Source: Effusibacillus consociatus
GTDB lineage: Bacteria > Bacillota > Bacilli > Tumebacillales > Effusibacillaceae
Length of the DNA stretch: 64,000 nucleotides
Assembly: GCF_042652925.1 (NCBI RefSeq)
Contig: NZ_JBHSHC010000112.1
Coordinates: 186,001 to 250,000 of the forward strand
Direction of reading: 5' to 3'
Part shown: piece after piece, positions 24,172 through 33,269 of the stretch
How positions within the stretch are numbered: position 1 is the first letter of the stretch
Layout of the letters: the number at the start of each line of letters is the position of its first letter
Made by a program: the position numbers and the translations under genes
The notes under the pieces: model-generated
What the model was told of the DNA's origin: nothing
Databases searched by the model: none
What the model saw: only the letters and a program-made list of their open reading frames with translations

Positions 24172-25554
24172 TTGTTTGGATCGTGGATTCAGTCCCATCG
24201 TCAGCAAATCATCGGTTGTCTGCAGGAACTTCTGCGGATTCCAAGTGTCGGAGAAGAAAGCTGCGACCCGAACAAACCTTTTGGTGAAGAGACCGACCGA
24301 GCATTGCAGTACATGTTGAATCTGGGTGTCTCACACGGGTGTAAGGTTCGAAACGTTGATGGCTACGCGGGACATATCGAGATCGGCGATTCAGATGAAT
24401 ACGTTGCGGTACTTGCTCATCTCGATGTTGTTCCCGCCGGGACAGGCTGGACTTATCCGCCATTTGGCGCTGAGATTCATGAGGGAAAGATCTTTGCAAG
24501 AGGAGCCATTGATGACAAAGGACCGGCAATGGCAGCCTTTTACGGATTGTTGGCCGTCAAAGCAAGCGGTCTGCCTCTCAGGAAAAAAGTCCGTTTGATT
24601 CTCGGTATTGATGAGGAAACAGACTGGCGCTGCATGGATCACTATTTTCGGAAAGAACCGCTCCCTTGGGGAGGGTTCACCCCTGATGCTGATTTCCCTT
24701 TGATCTATGCGGAAAAGGGGATTCTGCATTTCGCGTTGTCTAAACCAAGGGATTCCGTTCATGGAATCAACCTGTATCCTGTCGAAATTATTGGGGGAGA
24801 TCGCCCCAATATGGTACCCGATTCTTGCAGAGCCACACTGATTGTTTCATCCCAATACATTCCGGTTTTCCAAACAACACTTGAACGATTTTGTAACGAA
24901 CACGGAATATCTTATACGCTGTCCGAACAAGGGGAAACTAAATTTGCTTTGACAGTTGAAGGGAAATCAGCCCACGGCAGTTTACCGGAACTTGGCGTGA
25001 ATGCAATCACTCTCATGGGGAAAATCCTTAGTCAATTCCCATCTGCCGAATCAGCGTTTTTCGAGTTCTTGTCGTCCGCCGATCCTGAGGGAAGTTTTTT
25101 GGGGATTCAATGTTCCGATGAAATAACGGGAAAGCTATCGTGTAACCTCGGACTTCTTGAAGTGAACGAAAATTCGGTTCGAATGGTGTTTGATGTTCGA
25201 TATCCTATAGACCGAACGGGTGAAGAACTGGTACAATTGGTTCAACAAACAGTAAGACAATTCAGTTTTCAATTGGACGTGCTCAATGATAAGAAGCCTC
25301 TCTATGTACCCAAGGATTCTCCTGTGGTTACGACGCTTCAGCGGGTATATGAAAAACTTGCGCATCAATCATCCGTACCCCTTGCAATAGGAGGCGGTAC
25401 CTATGCCCGCGCTATACCGAATGCAGTGGCATTTGGCCCTCTGTTCCCAGGTATGGAAGATTTGGCCCATCAAAAGGATGAATGCATTGACATTGAGCAT
25501 CTGATTCAGATTACCAATCTGTATGCAAATGCCATCTATGAGTTAGCGAAGTGA
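24172..25554 (+). CDS. pepV: Dipeptidase PepV (M20 family)
   Basis: Zinc-dependent dipeptidase of 460 residues that releases amino acids from dipeptides in the cytosol. It shows the M20 metal ligands in LAHLDVVPAG and GAIDDKGP, the catalytic Glu pair in GIDEETDW and the lid-domain His in SAHGSLPE. The C-terminal GGGTYARAIPNAVAFGP and the H in LAHQKDE complete the site. The start is TTG 24172 behind GGAGGCC. It follows ccpA closely. Identity with PepV rather than other M20 enzymes rests on length and the insertion after the second ligand. Confidence 0.9.
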   Translation: MFGSWIQSHRQQIIGCLQELLRIPSVGEESCDPNKPFGEETDRALQYMLNLGVSHGCKVRNVDGYAGHIEIGDSDEYVAVLAHLDVVPAGTGWTYPPFGAEIHEGKIFARGAIDDKGPAMAAFYGLLAVKASGLPLRKKVRLILGIDEETDWRCMDHYFRKEPLPWGGFTPDADFPLIYAEKGILHFALSKPRDSVHGINLYPVEIIGGDRPNMVPDSCRATLIVSSQYIPVFQTTLERFCNEHGISYTLSEQGETKFALTVEGKSAHGSLPELGVNAITLMGKILSQFPSAESAFFEFLSSADPEGSFLGIQCSDEITGKLSCNLGLLEVNENSVRMVFDVRYPIDRTGEELVQLVQQTVRQFSFQLDVLNDKKPLYVPKDSPVVTTLQRVYEKLAHQSSVPLAIGGGTYARAIPNAVAFGPLFPGMEDLAHQKDECIDIEHLIQITNLYANAIYELAK

Positions 25555-25638
25555 TCTGGTAATCCACGTTACAGAACCATTTATCGAAATGGTGAATAAT
25601 TCAGAGTAAGAACTCCCGTCTGTAAAGGAGTGATTCAA

Positions 25639-26238
25639 ATGGTAGTAGAAAGGCTTGGAAATAACAAAGTAAGAATCTTCATCAGTTATGAAGACTTGGA
25701 AGAACGCGGAATTGACCGTGATGAAATTTGGCAAAACGGGCGCAAGGTTCAGGAACTGTTCTGGGATATGATGGAGCAGGCCTATCTGGAAGTCGGATTT
25801 GAGGTAATGGGGCCGATTGCAGTGGAAGCATTCACAATGCCGACTGAAGGTGTTGTCGTAATTGTTACCCAAGTTCCGTCCATTCCTGAGGAAACAGACA
25901 AAAATAGGGAAGAAGAATTCGCTGCCGATGAACAAATCATTACAGTCGACCACAGTACTGCAATTACTTTCATGTTTGATGATTTCGAAAATGTGCTGTC
26001 GGCCGCCAAGGTGGTCTTTTCATCGTTTGACTTAACCACTTCCTTGTACCACTATAAAGACCGGTACTTCCTTTTTGTGAACGAGGAAGAGATGGAGCAG
26101 GAAGACTCCGATGCTTTGTGGGCGCTGCTGTATGAATATGGAACAATGTCCAATGTAACGTTAGCGGTGCTCGAAGAGTACGGCAAATTGATCATCAAAG
26201 ACACAGCGATCGAGACGCTGAACCAGTATTTCGCATAA
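25639..26238 (+). CDS. mecA: Adaptor protein MecA
   Basis: Adaptor that delivers substrates to ClpC for ClpCP proteolysis (competence and stress regulation in Bacillus). The 199 residues start MVVERLGNNKVRIFISYEDLEERG, as in MecA, followed by an acidic linker (about 85-105) and a C-terminal ClpC-binding domain (TFMFDDFENVLSAAK ... GTMSNVTLAVLEEYGK). ATG 25639 has AAAGGAG 9 bases upstream; GTG 25630 is too close to it. It is monocistronic and ends in a strong bidirectional terminator. Confidence 0.9.
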   Translation: MVVERLGNNKVRIFISYEDLEERGIDRDEIWQNGRKVQELFWDMMEQAYLEVGFEVMGPIAVEAFTMPTEGVVVIVTQVPSIPEETDKNREEEFAADEQIITVDHSTAITFMFDDFENVLSAAKVVFSSFDLTTSLYHYKDRYFLFVNEEEMEQEDSDALWALLYEYGTMSNVTLAVLEEYGKLIIKDTAIETLNQYFA

Positions 26239-26247
26239 TAACAAGCA

Positions 26248-26278
26248 AAGAAGACGGGAGCCGATCCCGTCTTCTTTT
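26248..26278. terminator. Bidirectional terminator between mecA and the DUF441 gene
   Basis: Stem AAAGAAGACGGGA/TCCCGTCTTCTTT with loop GCCGA; A and T tracts flank it, so it can serve both convergent genes. Confidence 0.85.
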
Positions 26279-26729
26279 ATCGGAACAAAAAATAAATTTT
26301 CATCAACAAAGCGGCTATTGCGGCACCCATAAGCGGTCCGACGGGTATTCCTTTCATGAAGGCAATCCCGATGATGGATCCTATAACAAGCCCCAGCATC
26401 AACTGAGGCTCCATACGGAGCATAATGAGCCCTTGCCCGTTTAGATAGGTTGCTACAATTCCTCCGAATAATGCAAACAATCCGGAGGTAGTGAAAAATG
26501 TACCCCATAATTCCTTCGTTTGAATTTTTCCGTTCACAAGCGGTACCAACACTGCGATCATCAAAAACAACAATCCTATTTCAAGTCCGCGTCTCTCTAA
26601 AGCGGGAAAGAATCTTTGCAAATTGGACAGTTTCAAGATCAGCAGGACACTTGCGGCTGTAGCAAGAATGCTTGCCCTTCCCACGATGCCTACGATAATC
26701 AACAAAACGAGGACAATTTCACCGGCCAT
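26277..26729 (-). CDS. DUF441 family membrane protein
   Basis: A 150-residue integral membrane protein with four or five hydrophobic segments; the sequence VLLIIVGIVGRASILATAA, GLFALFGGIVATYLNG and MKGIPVGPLMGAAIAALL fits the DUF441 (YtwI-like) family of about 150 residues. ATG 26729 is preceded by AAGGGGTGGGG; the open frame upstream is ignored. Function unknown. It lies 73 bases after the phosphosulfolactate synthase-like gene, probably on the same transcript. Confidence 0.8.
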   Translation of the reverse strand: MAGEIVLVLLIIVGIVGRASILATAASVLLILKLSNLQRFFPALERRGLEIGLLFLMIAVLVPLVNGKIQTKELWGTFFTTSGLFALFGGIVATYLNGQGLIMLRMEPQLMLGLVIGSIIGIAFMKGIPVGPLMGAAIAALLMKIYFLFR

Positions 26730-26802
26730 AAGCCCCACCCCTTGTATCAATCCATACAAATATATGGACAAGAAAGGGGGCATATGCGAATCAAATTCCG
26801 AT

Positions 26803-27636
26803 TCACTCAACAATCATCACGGGAGGATACAAAGGGTTGTTCGTTAACCGGAGAGTATCGCTGCGAAGCCCCCGCCGCAAACATTCGACGGAAATAATTT
26901 CCGATGGGGCGAGATTTCCCAGGTTCACATTGGAGCCGAATCTCGAAATCAGTTCCTCCTGCTGAGATTTTAAAGGTGCTTCCCAGATTAATGAGTCGAT
27001 CGACTTGAGTTGTTCGAGAAGCTGGTCAACATCATCTTTCCTGATCGAACCGTTCGCTTCATACACACCTACGGATTTGCCGGACTCGCGTCCTTCTATA
27101 ATCACCTTAAACGCGCCTGCTTCGAGATCCTGTTCAATCGTTTCCAATTGTTCTTCGATTGGCAAGTGTACATTCGTTTCTTTCTTTCCTACTTCACTCA
27201 GAACCACGAATCCCATGTTTCTGGCCTCTTGAATCAGTTCCCGGCGAAGTTTTCTGTCAAGAGTGATGGTTCCATCAGAAATTTCAATGGCTGAAAATCC
27301 AATTTTTTTGGCGCTTCGCATAAATTCCTGCCAACACCCCTGCAGCACTGCTGCCTCAAGGAGAGTACCGCCCGGATAGATTTGAATGTCGTGTTCGCGC
27401 AATATGTTAATTTTATTTTGCAGTATGGATTTCGAGTACAGCATGGCGGTTCCAAAGCCTAGTTTCAGGAAATCGATATAGGGGCCGGCCATTTCTACAA
27501 GATCCAATGTTTCACGAATTCCTAGTCCCTTGTCAATCAGCATACTTAAACCGCAAGTTCGTGGTTTGGAAAAACGGCCGGGCAGCGGATCACTTATAAT
27601 CGTATTCCACGGTCTTTGCGGTAAAAATTCGGTCAT
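26803..27636 (-). CDS. Phosphosulfolactate synthase-like protein (ComA/YitD family)
   Basis: A 277-residue TIM-barrel protein of the ComA family, which adds sulfite to phosphoenolpyruvate to make phosphosulfolactate (coenzyme M precursor in methanogens, sulfolactate in Bacillus spores). Recognised segments are DKGLGIRETLDLVEMAGPYIDFLKLGFGT near the N-terminus, IEISDGTI, and SEVGKKE. ATG 27636 has AAAGGAG 10 bases upstream. No ComB or ComC homologue is adjacent, so the pathway context is missing; a related but different reaction remains possible. Confidence 0.82.
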   Translation of the reverse strand: MTEFLPQRPWNTIISDPLPGRFSKPRTCGLSMLIDKGLGIRETLDLVEMAGPYIDFLKLGFGTAMLYSKSILQNKINILREHDIQIYPGGTLLEAAVLQGCWQEFMRSAKKIGFSAIEISDGTITLDRKLRRELIQEARNMGFVVLSEVGKKETNVHLPIEEQLETIEQDLEAGAFKVIIEGRESGKSVGVYEANGSIRKDDVDQLLEQLKSIDSLIWEAPLKSQQEELISRFGSNVNLGNLAPSEIISVECLRRGLRSDTLRLTNNPLYPPVMIVE

Positions 27637-27732
27637 GATCAAAAAACTCCTTTCCCCTCGTGCAAGTCAAATTCCTTAAGGGTTTGGTAACCTTGACACA
27701 ACAATGGAAACTGGGCTCCAATATCGTATGCG

Positions 27733-27759
27733 AAAAACGGGCGTGGGTGTTAAGCCCGT
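27733..27759 (-). terminator. Terminator of the MFS gene
   Basis: On the minus strand ACGGGC/GCCCGT with an 11-base loop followed by TTTTT. The 5' arm includes the region of the MFS stop codon. Confidence 0.6.
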
Positions 27760-29042
27760 GCTTTTCTTTTTGCCAGAAGTTTTCGGAGGGTTTCGAAGGG
27801 AAGAGTGCCGGGTGCTGGCGGGGATGGGGCATCGTTGCCGGGAACACGGATAAGCCAGGTGGATAACGCTGTGGAAAGAAGGGCGAGACCTGCTACCGAA
27901 AGAAACATTGCAGCAGTTGAAAGTCCCATTAACCAGGTAAAAACAGGCGGACCAATAGCGACTCCGAGAAATCTGACCGATCCGTAAAAAGAGGTAACGA
28001 TCCCACGTTCCTCCATACTCACGGCAGAGGTGATCAGCATATTTAAACAGGGCAATACCAGACCGGTTCCGATTCCGCTGATCACAAGCAGGGCCAGCAG
28101 CAGGTAAGTATTTCTGACAAAGGAACCGGAACCCAGGGAAACGGCGACGAGGATCATCCCGACGATAATCAGCGTCTTCATTAACCCTTTTTTCTTTTTA
28201 ATGTTGGATCCGGTGATATAAGAGCTCAAGGACATCGCGAGCAAAGGAATTGCTAATATTCCGCCCTTCAACAGTCCATCAATTTTGTATGTTTCTTCCA
28301 AAATCTGAGACAAGTAAAAGAGAACCCCAAACAGAATGAAAAGCGAGCTTGCACCCGCAAAGTAAGCTGTGAGCAGCCATTTCCATTCCCGCTTAAAAAT
28401 TTTTTTTAGTGATTGTAAGTATTCCGGTATTTTTTGACTTTCTCCCGTTTTCTTCGGTTCCTTTATGAAATACCAGATTGCAAGCGCTGCCGGAATACAT
28501 AAAACAGGGAAAGCCAAAAAGGCGCCGTACCAAACAATCATTGCAATCAATACACCTAAAATCGGACTCAGGACTTTACCCAGCCCGTTGGAAGCCTCTA
28601 TTAATCCAAGGGCTTGACTGCGGGCACCTCCTTTGAAAATATCTCCCGCCAGAGCCATCGCAATCGGTGCCGTTCCGGCAGCACCAATCCCCTGCAGAAC
28701 TCGACCAGCCATGATGATTGCATAGGGCTTCGCCAGCATGAAAGCTGCCAGGCCGGATATGAGACCACCAAGAGCATACAAAAGTAATGCGGGAATAATC
28801 ACGATCTTGCGGTTAAACCGATCCGAAAGGAAACCGGCCAGAGGGATTATGATTCCCGCCGGAACCGAAAACAGTGTGATAACCAAACTTGCTTGAAATT
28901 TGGATATATCAAGCTGTTCCTGCATAGTCGGCAGAATGGGGATCAGCATCGAATTGCCCAACACCATGATAAGCGGAACGCTTCCGAGAGCGATGAGCGG
29001 CAGAACCGAAACTTTGGAACTGGTAGAGGTTGATTGCGCCAT
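27750..29042 (-). CDS. MFS drug-type efflux transporter
   Basis: A 430-residue major facilitator with about 12 hydrophobic segments. The motif A-type loop GFLSDRFNRKIVI after helix 2 and the motif C-like GLGKVLSPILG in helix 5 region point to proton-coupled drug antiporters. Start ATG 29042 lies behind AGGAAAGGA; the frame is open 42 codons further without support. It is transcribed away from the SAM-riboswitch region. Substrate unknown; homologues are usually annotated as multidrug exporters. Confidence 0.85.
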   Translation of the reverse strand: MAQSTSTSSKVSVLPLIALGSVPLIMVLGNSMLIPILPTMQEQLDISKFQASLVITLFSVPAGIIIPLAGFLSDRFNRKIVIIPALLLYALGGLISGLAAFMLAKPYAIIMAGRVLQGIGAAGTAPIAMALAGDIFKGGARSQALGLIEASNGLGKVLSPILGVLIAMIVWYGAFLAFPVLCIPAALAIWYFIKEPKKTGESQKIPEYLQSLKKIFKREWKWLLTAYFAGASSLFILFGVLFYLSQILEETYKIDGLLKGGILAIPLLAMSLSSYITGSNIKKKKGLMKTLIIVGMILVAVSLGSGSFVRNTYLLLALLVISGIGTGLVLPCLNMLITSAVSMEERGIVTSFYGSVRFLGVAIGPPVFTWLMGLSTAAMFLSVAGLALLSTALSTWLIRVPGNDAPSPPAPGTLPFETLRKLLAKRKARA

Positions 29043-29185
29043 TCCGTTCAGTCCTTTCCTCAGTGTACAAGTAGTGTATCCATGAATCAGACTCCGATTG
29101 CAGGCAGTTGTTGTTAATCCACTCTTGACGAGCTGGCCCAAAGGTTGTACAGTGTATCCAAGAACCAAAGAACTGAATTATTTTG

Positions 29186-29295
29186 ACTCTTATCCAGAGC
29201 TGGCGGAGGGACTGGCCCGATGAAGCCCGGCAACCTGAATCTTGTTTAAGATTTGTGGTGCTAATTCCTGCAGGTAGTACCTGACAGATAAGAGG
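29186..29295 (+). promoter_or_regulatory. SAM-I riboswitch (S-box)
   Basis: P1 strands CTCTTATC (5') and GATAAGAG (3') enclose the S-box signature: CAGAG-CTGGCGGAGGGACTGG, GATGAAGCCCGGCAACC and GGTGCTAATTCCTGC. An intrinsic terminator follows at 29314. S-adenosylmethionine binding would stabilise P1 and stop transcription of metI-metC. Confidence 0.96.
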
Positions 29296-29313
29296 AGGAC
29301 TTCGGAAATTCAC

Positions 29314-29346
29314 AAGGTCTTTCTCTTTAGAGAAAGGCCTTTTTTA
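29314..29346 (+). terminator. Riboswitch-controlled terminator before metI
   Basis: Twelve-base stem AAGGTCTTTCTC/GAGAAAGGCCTT (one G-U) with loop TTTA and following T-run, 19 bases after the aptamer. Confidence 0.88.
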
Positions 29347-29364
29347 AGTCAGGAGGAGATCACG

Positions 29365-30525
29365 ATGAAAATTGAGACACGTTTGGCGCAAGCAGGGAAT
29401 CGTCAAGATCCGCGCACAGGAGCAGTATCACTGCCGATTCATCATTCCACCACATTTTCTCATCCCGCTTTGGGGCAAAGTACAGGTTTCGATTATACAC
29501 GAACTTTAAACCCGACGCGAAAAGTGCTGGAGGATACGATTGCCGACTTGGAGAACGGCACCAGAGGGTTTGCGTTTGCTTCCGGGATGGCTGCAATCGG
29601 CTGTTTGTTTGAAATATTTGAGCCCGGGGATCATTTGATTGCATCCAATGACTTGTACGGTGGTACGTATCGATTGTTGGAACAAATTTTGCGAAGAAAA
29701 GGCATCACCACCACCTATCTGGATTCCGGGGACTTGGCGGCTGTGGAAGCGGCTGTGCAGCCGAACACGAAAGCGATTTTTATCGAGACTCCGACCAATC
29801 CGACAATGAAGATCACTGATATAAAGGGCTGTGCCGCCATTGCGAAAAAATACGGTCTGCTGACGATTGTGGACAATACGTTTATGACCCCTTATTTCCA
29901 GCGTCCGCTGGACCTTGGCGCAGATATCGTACTTCACTCGGGAACCAAATATCTTGGTGGTCATAACGACGTGTTGTGTGGATTAATCGTGGTTAAGGAT
30001 GAAGAACTGGGCGAGAAATTATTCTTTTTGCAAAACTCGATTGGGGCAGTGTTGGGACCGCAAGATTGCTGGTTGATGATTCGTGGGATGAAAACTTTGG
30101 CTCTTCGGATGGAGAAACACCAGGAGAATGCCCAGCTGGTTGCAGCATGGCTCGTTAAGCACCCGCAGGTAACAAAGGTGTATTTTCCGGGCCTAACCGA
30201 TCATGAAGGCAAAGAGGTTCATGAAAAACAAGCTGCAGGATACAGCGGCATGCTGTCATTTGAAGTGGCAGACGAAAATATGATCGAGCCGATTTTGGCA
30301 AGTGTGAAAATGATTACTTTTGCCGAAAGTCTTGGGGGCGTGGAATCGTTAATCACCTATCCGGCAAGACAGACCCATTTTGATATTCCGAAAGAAGTAC
30401 GGGAGGCTTATGGAGTAACAGACAGACTTCTGCGCTTTTCGGTTGGTATTGAACACTACCAGGATATCATTGAGGATCTGGCTCAAGCTTTAGAGGCGGC
30501 CAAGGTTGGGGCGGTGTCAAAATGA
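29365..30525 (+). CDS. metI: Cystathionine gamma-synthase / O-acylhomoserine thiolyase
   Basis: PLP enzyme of the Cys/Met metabolism family (386 residues) that joins cysteine (or sulfide) to an activated homoserine in methionine synthesis. YTRTLNPTR, the FASGMAA loop, DNTFMTPY and the PLP-lysine motif HSGTKYLGGHND are present. ATG 29365 follows AGGAGGAG. It is directly downstream of the SAM riboswitch and overlaps metC by 4 bases (ATGA), the metI-metC arrangement of B. subtilis, on which the split of roles is based. Confidence 0.9.
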   Translation: MKIETRLAQAGNRQDPRTGAVSLPIHHSTTFSHPALGQSTGFDYTRTLNPTRKVLEDTIADLENGTRGFAFASGMAAIGCLFEIFEPGDHLIASNDLYGGTYRLLEQILRRKGITTTYLDSGDLAAVEAAVQPNTKAIFIETPTNPTMKITDIKGCAAIAKKYGLLTIVDNTFMTPYFQRPLDLGADIVLHSGTKYLGGHNDVLCGLIVVKDEELGEKLFFLQNSIGAVLGPQDCWLMIRGMKTLALRMEKHQENAQLVAAWLVKHPQVTKVYFPGLTDHEGKEVHEKQAAGYSGMLSFEVADENMIEPILASVKMITFAESLGGVESLITYPARQTHFDIPKEVREAYGVTDRLLRFSVGIEHYQDIIEDLAQALEAAKVGAVSK

Positions 30526-31661
30526 AATTTCAGACGAAAGCTCTTCATACCGGGGTAGAGGTCGATCCGATAACCGGCGCCTCCAGTGTTCCGATCTACC
30601 AAGCTTCTACCTTTCATCAGGAGGAATTTGATTCAACCCAGGAGTTCGATTACGCCCGTTCGGGTAATCCTACCCGAAAAGCGCTGGAACATATTATCGC
30701 GGAACTCGAAGGAGCAAACTACGGGTTTGCGTTTGCATCCGGCATGGCTGCAATCACGGGAGTATTGCTGACCTTGTCCTCCGGATCGCATGTTGTTGCT
30801 TGTGAAGACATTTACGGCGGAAGTTTTCGGGCGCTGACCCGTGTGTTTTCCCGTTTGGGGATTCAAACTGCTTTTGTGGATGCTTCCGACTTGGACAAAA
30901 TTGATTCTGCGATCCGCCCTGAGACAAAAATGCTTCTTTTAGAAACGCCTTCAAATCCAACCCTGAAGATTATTGATTTAAAGGGAGCAGCCGAAATCGC
31001 AAAAAGAAAAGGGGTTATCACAGTTGTTGATAATACTTTCATGTCCCCTTTCTTGCAGCGGCCTCACGAATCAGGCATTGATGTGGTGGTTCATTCAGGG
31101 ACCAAATTTTTGGGAGGTCACTCTGACGTTGTTGCGGGACTCGTCACCGTTCGGGATGAGGCGTTAGCCAAAGAAATTTATTTAATCCAGAATGGCTTCG
31201 GAGGAGTACTCGGGCCGCAGGATTGTTGGCTGCTCATGCGAGGCATTAAAACCCTCCCCGTCAGGATGACCCAAAGTCAGCAAACAGCGGGAGTGCTTGC
31301 AAATTACCTGGCTGCCCACCCAAAAATCAAGAAAGTGTATTACCCGGGTCTGGATGAACACCCTGGCGGTAAAATCCATTTGCAGCAAGCGGACGGTCCT
31401 GGTGCGGTATTGTCATTTGAACTGGATGATGCCGAAGCGGTTCGCCGATTTGTAAAAGATTTGCAGCTTCCCATGTTTGCTGTAAGTCTTGGCGGCGTGG
31501 AATCCATATTGTCGTATCCGGTGAAAATGTCTCATGCCGCGATGCCTGAACCGGAACGTCTGATCAGAGGCATCAACGGAGGATTGCTTCGCTTTTCGGC
31601 AGGGCTGGAAAGTCCTGAAGACCTGATCGAGGATATAGAACAAGCTCTCAAGGGAATATAA
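30522..31661 (+). CDS. metC: Cystathionine beta-lyase
   Basis: Second PLP enzyme of the pair (379 residues), cleaving cystathionine to homocysteine. It is a paralogue of the upstream protein, with YARSGNPTRKALE, FASGMAAITG, DNTFMSPFLQRP and HSGTKFLGGHSD carrying the PLP lysine. Start and stop of the two genes overlap (ATGA at 30522), so translation is coupled and both are under SAM control. Assignment as the lyase follows gene order in Bacillus; the two activities are hard to separate by sequence alone. Confidence 0.88.
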   Translation: MKFQTKALHTGVEVDPITGASSVPIYQASTFHQEEFDSTQEFDYARSGNPTRKALEHIIAELEGANYGFAFASGMAAITGVLLTLSSGSHVVACEDIYGGSFRALTRVFSRLGIQTAFVDASDLDKIDSAIRPETKMLLLETPSNPTLKIIDLKGAAEIAKRKGVITVVDNTFMSPFLQRPHESGIDVVVHSGTKFLGGHSDVVAGLVTVRDEALAKEIYLIQNGFGGVLGPQDCWLLMRGIKTLPVRMTQSQQTAGVLANYLAAHPKIKKVYYPGLDEHPGGKIHLQQADGPGAVLSFELDDAEAVRRFVKDLQLPMFAVSLGGVESILSYPVKMSHAAMPEPERLIRGINGGLLRFSAGLESPEDLIEDIEQALKGI

Positions 31662-31691
31662 AAGTACATCGACAAAAAGGGAGCTGTCCAT

Positions 31692-31847
31692 ATGAGACCG
31701 GAGTCAGAGGAAACATTGATTAAAGCGGATAACCCGGATGACTTGGAAGGAGCGATATCTGAATCCGCACAGGGAGACCCCGATACATTGGTGGAACAGG
31801 ACAACCCGGATGATATAGAAATCCCAGATCCATCTTTGAAACATTGA
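31692..31847 (+). CDS. Small acidic protein with internal repeat
   Basis: A 51-residue ORF from ATG 31692, with AGGGAG 8 bases upstream and only 30 bases after metC. It is very acidic and contains the repeated unit DNPDDLE / DNPDDIE. No Cys, membrane segment or known motif is present. Its strand, ribosome site and distance from metC suggest that it is the third gene of the methionine operon; function unknown. Confidence 0.55.
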   Translation: MRPESEETLIKADNPDDLEGAISESAQGDPDTLVEQDNPDDIEIPDPSLKH

Positions 31848-31942
31848 ACTTTTGGTCAAGACGTGCTTTCCTAAATGAATAGGGTCAGGTTATACTATCC
31901 TTGCATGTCTTCATTTGATTTGCTATTAAAGGTGGTTTAAGA

Positions 31943-33214
31943 ATGAGTAACCGGACAAACACGAAAAATCAAGGAGAGTCATTAAACGTATTGACTCAGA
32001 CCCAGATGGTGATTAAGGAAGCGTTAAACAAACTGGGGTACGGGGATGAAATGTACGAGCTTCTGAAAGAGCCGCTACGTGTTTTGACTGTTCGCATTCC
32101 GGTGCGTATGGACGATGGAACTACCCGCGTTTTCACCGGATATCGTGCGCAACACAACGATGCTGTAGGTCCGACAAAAGGAGGGATTCGGTTTCATCCG
32201 GATGTGACCGAAGACGAGGTTAAAGCCCTTGCTTTGTGGATGAGTTTGAAGTGCGGGATCGCACAACTGCCCTACGGCGGAGGAAAAGGGGGAATCATCT
32301 GTGATCCGCGGGAAATGTCATTCCGTGAGCTGGAACGGCTGAGTCGCGGATATGTACGTGCCATTTCCCAGGTCGTCGGACCTACCAAAGACATTCCGGC
32401 TCCTGACGTTTTTACGAATTCCCAGATCATGGCGTGGATGATGGACGAATATTCGAGAATCAGAGAATTTGATTCTCCGGGCTTTATCACCGGTAAACCT
32501 TTAGTCCTCGGTGGTTCCCTCGGCCGTGATGCAGCGACTGCACGCGGTGTGACCATCGCGATCCAAGAAGCCGCTAAGGTAAAGGGAATTGAATTAAAAG
32601 GGGCACGCGTTGTCGTTCAAGGTTTTGGCAATGCCGGAGGATATTTGGCCAAGTTTATGCATGACGCGGGTGCAATCGTGATTGGGATCTCAGATGCCTA
32701 TGGCGGCTTGCACGATCCAAACGGCCTGGACATTGACTACTTGTTGGATCGTCGCGATTCTTTTGGCACTGTAACAAAACTTTATAAAAATACGATTTCA
32801 AATGAAGAGCTGCTTGAACTTGACTGTGATATTCTGGTTCCTGCAGCCATTGAAAACCAAATCACTTCAAAAAACGCTCCTCATATAAAAGCGAAAATTG
32901 TGGTGGAAGCAGCCAACGGTCCAACCACCTTCGAAGCAACAAAGATACTTACCGAGCGGGGAGTCTTGTTGGTTCCCGACGTATTGGGGAATGCCGGGGG
33001 CGTCATTGTTTCGTACTTTGAATGGGTGCAAAACAACCAGGGGTTGTATTGGACGGAGGATGAGGTTGACAGAAGACTCAAAGAAATTCTGGTCAAAGCG
33101 TTCAACACGATCTATGAAACTGCACGGGCTCGTAAAATTGATATGCGTTTGGCCGCTTATATGGTCGGGGTACGCCGAATGGCGGAAGCATGCCAATTGC
33201 GCGGTTGGGTGTAA
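31943..33214 (+). CDS. gudB: NAD-specific glutamate dehydrogenase
   Basis: A 423-residue Glu/Leu/Phe/Val dehydrogenase that oxidises glutamate to 2-oxoglutarate and ammonia. The substrate-binding GGGKGGI with its Lys, the catalytic Asp in PAPDVFTNS, and the Rossmann motif GFGNAGG are intact, and the end WVQNNQGLYW ... EACQLRGW is typical of GudB/RocG. The insertion of three residues that inactivates GudB in laboratory B. subtilis is not apparent. ATG 31943 follows AAAGGTGG. It stands alone between the methionine operon and a perfect terminator; RocG is an equally valid name. Confidence 0.88.
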   Translation: MSNRTNTKNQGESLNVLTQTQMVIKEALNKLGYGDEMYELLKEPLRVLTVRIPVRMDDGTTRVFTGYRAQHNDAVGPTKGGIRFHPDVTEDEVKALALWMSLKCGIAQLPYGGGKGGIICDPREMSFRELERLSRGYVRAISQVVGPTKDIPAPDVFTNSQIMAWMMDEYSRIREFDSPGFITGKPLVLGGSLGRDAATARGVTIAIQEAAKVKGIELKGARVVVQGFGNAGGYLAKFMHDAGAIVIGISDAYGGLHDPNGLDIDYLLDRRDSFGTVTKLYKNTISNEELLELDCDILVPAAIENQITSKNAPHIKAKIVVEAANGPTTFEATKILTERGVLLVPDVLGNAGGVIVSYFEWVQNNQGLYWTEDEVDRRLKEILVKAFNTIYETARARKIDMRLAAYMVGVRRMAEACQLRGWV

Positions 33215-33220
33215 GTAGAA

Positions 33221-33264
33221 ACAGAGCAGGGCGCATGCTGATGCATGCGCCCTGCTCTGTTTTA
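33221..33264. terminator. Strong bidirectional terminator between gudB and asparaginase
   Basis: Perfect 18-base stem starting ACAGAGCAGGGCGC, with loop TGAT, ending GCTCTGT then TTTT. It lies between convergent genes. Confidence 0.85.
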
Positions 33265-33269
33265 AGGCT

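Noticed and set aside
33221..33264. Perfect 18-base hairpin as a member of the palindromic repeat family
   Set aside because: It lacks the CAAAGT and GGGGTCCCC blocks and lies between convergent genes; a bidirectional terminator explains it.
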